From positions 1 to 14,615 of the forward strand of contig JACCXV010000099.1 of the NCBI GenBank assembly GCA_013696835.1: 14,615 bases of DNA. Direction: 5' to 3'. Positions 13,714 to 14,615 of the stretch are shown in pieces (the stretch's first letter is position 1; every line of letters starts with the position of its first letter). The DNA comes from Gemmatimonadota bacterium (GTDB lineage: Bacteria > Gemmatimonadota > Gemmatimonadetes > JACCXV01). The notes beneath the pieces were generated by a model that saw only the letters and a list, made by a program, of their open reading frames with translations, did not search any database and was not told the DNA's origin. The translations under genes and the position numbers were made by a program.

Positions 13714-14465
13714 GCGAGCAGGCGGCCGAGCGGGAGCGGCGGATAGCGGGCGCCAGGCCCTCCGAGGGGGACGGGGCGCGCAAGAAGGTGCTGATCGTGG
13801 AGGACGAGGAGGACATCCGGGACCTCCTGTACTACAACCTCACGCGCGAGGGTTTCCGCGCCTCCATCGCCGAGGACGGCATCGAGGCGCTCGAGAAGAT
13901 CCGCCAGGACCCGCCGGACGTCGTCCTGCTCGACCTCATGCTGCCTGGGCTGGACGGGCTGGAGCTCACGCGGCGCCTGCGGCGCGACGCGCGCACGGCG
14001 CACCTCCCGGTGCTCATGCTCACCGCCAAGAAGGAGGAGGTGGACCGGATCGTGGGGCTGGAGCTCGGCGCCGACGACTACGTCACCAAGCCGTTCAACC
14101 TGCGCGAGCTCGTGCTCCGCCTCCGCGCCGTGTTGCGGCGCTACGAGGAGCACGCCGCCACGCGCGCCGGGGACGTGCTGACGGCCGACGACTTCCTGCG
14201 CGTGGACATCCCGCGGCGCGAGGTGAGGGTGGACGGCGAGCGCGTGACGCTCACCGTGATCGAGTTCGACCTGCTCGTGCACCTGCTGCGCGAGCGCGGG
14301 CGCGTGCAGACCCGCGAGCGCCTGCTGCGCGAAGTGTGGGGCTACGACTACGCTGGCTACGACCGCACCATCGACACGCACGTGGCGCGGCTGCGCAAGA
14401 AGCTCCGCGCGCGCGGCGACCGCATCGAGACGGCCTGGGGCGTGGGCTACCGCTTCCGCGAGTAG
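13710..14465 (+). CDS. phoB: PhoB-type OmpR-family response regulator
   Basis: 251-residue two-component response regulator. After about 25 hydrophilic residues comes the receiver domain: KKVLIVEDEED at 25-35 (acidic pocket), the phosphoacceptor Asp75 in VVLLDLMLPGLDG, the switch threonine Thr105 in VLMLTAKKEE and Lys127 in ADDYVTKPF. The C-terminal winged helix (about 155-250) shows LTVIEFDLLVHLLRERGRVQ, RERLLREVWGYDY and the recognition segment TIDTHVARLRKKL, ending in WGVGYRF. Identification as PhoB rather than another OmpR-family member rests on the adjacent pst-phoU genes, the downstream kinase and the Pho box at 8910. ATG 13710 overlaps the phoU stop (ATGA). Confidence 0.9.
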   Translation: MSEQAAERERRIAGARPSEGDGARKKVLIVEDEEDIRDLLYYNLTREGFRASIAEDGIEALEKIRQDPPDVVLLDLMLPGLDGLELTRRLRRDARTAHLPVLMLTAKKEEVDRIVGLELGADDYVTKPFNLRELVLRLRAVLRRYEEHAATRAGDVLTADDFLRVDIPRREVRVDGERVTLTVIEFDLLVHLLRERGRVQTRERLLREVWGYDYAGYDRTIDTHVARLRKKLRARGDRIETAWGVGYRFRE

Positions 14466-14467
14466 GC

Positions 14468-14615
14468 GTGCCCGCCCTGGAGCGCAGCGGCGATCCGGTC
14501 GAGCCTCGCTCGCGTGGGGCCCGGCGGCGCTCCCTCTTCCGTCGGTTCTATCTCGCCTTCCTGCTCGCCAGCGTCGTCGCCCTGGTTCCCCTGGGCGTCT
14601 ATCTCACCTCTCGGC
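14468..14615 (+). CDS. phoR: Start of a sensor histidine kinase, probably PhoR (cut by window edge)
   Basis: Forty-nine codons are present from a GTG at 14468, two bases after the phoB TAG. The translated N terminus is Arg-rich and hydrophilic (to about residue 26), followed by one hydrophobic segment at 27-46 (FYLAFLLASVVALVPLGVYL), as expected for the first membrane helix of a PhoR-type kinase. No catalytic domain is inside the window, so the assignment depends on position directly after phoB. No strong ribosome-binding site is seen; coupling to phoB translation is likely. Confidence 0.65.
   Translation, partial: MPALERSGDPVEPRSRGARRRSLFRRFYLAFLLASVVALVPLGVYLTSR

Noticed and set aside
1..14615. 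CRISPR arrays, tRNA/rRNA genes, insertion sequences, attachment sites
   Set aside because: I read the gaps and gene ends and found no spaced direct repeats of CRISPR type, transposase, cloverleaf-like sequence or flanking target duplication. The only tandem array is the unspaced 22-bp one at 1091-1178.

Overview
The window is GC-rich (very high G/C at third codon positions) and gene-dense. It carries MlaFED-type lipid transport genes and an OprO/P-type porin, so it comes from a bacterium with an outer membrane. No rRNA, tRNA or mobile element is present to fix the lineage. The composition and gene mix would suit Gemmatimonadota or a similar uncultured diderm phylum, but that is a guess.

Region 1 (1-2547, minus strand) reads, in transcription order, as a small sigma-70-like regulator, an MlaE-type permease, an MlaF-type ATPase and the start of an MlaD/MCE protein cut off by the window edge. 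This looks like one operon for phospholipid or hydrophobic-substrate traffic between the membranes. The mlaE-mlaF gap is almost entirely four degenerating 22-bp tandem repeats, the last of which supplies the ribosome-binding site and TTG start of mlaF. The sigma-like gene has an AT-rich -10-like box inside a perfect inverted repeat immediately upstream of its ATG.

Region 2 (2602-7606) is centred on polyphosphate. A CHAD-domain protein with an added helix-hairpin-helix domain and C-terminal helical region is on the minus strand, followed by a strong hairpin. Divergent from it on the plus strand are a Ppx/GppA exopolyphosphatase with a C-terminal HD-like domain and two paralogous thymidylate-kinase-like P-loop genes. 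The three plus-strand genes overlap and should be translationally coupled. Neither kinase shows the usual dTMP-binding REPGG motif, and the second has arginine in place of the P-loop lysine. This kinase pair is the most plausible candidate here for uncharacterised biology.

Region 3 (7685-14615) is a phosphate-starvation locus. A phosphate-selective porin (minus) and pstS (plus) diverge from a short intergenic region with a recognisable Pho box. The run pstS-pstC-pstA-pstB-phoU-phoB-phoR (phoR cut by the window end) is mostly joined by 4-base or shorter overlaps. A 12-bp perfect hairpin lies between the pstS stop and the conserved part of pstC.

Together regions 2 and 3 form a phosphorus island: uptake through the porin and PstSCAB, sensing through PhoU/PhoB/PhoR, and polyphosphate binding or turnover through CHAD and Ppx, with the two kinase-like proteins as unexplained partners.
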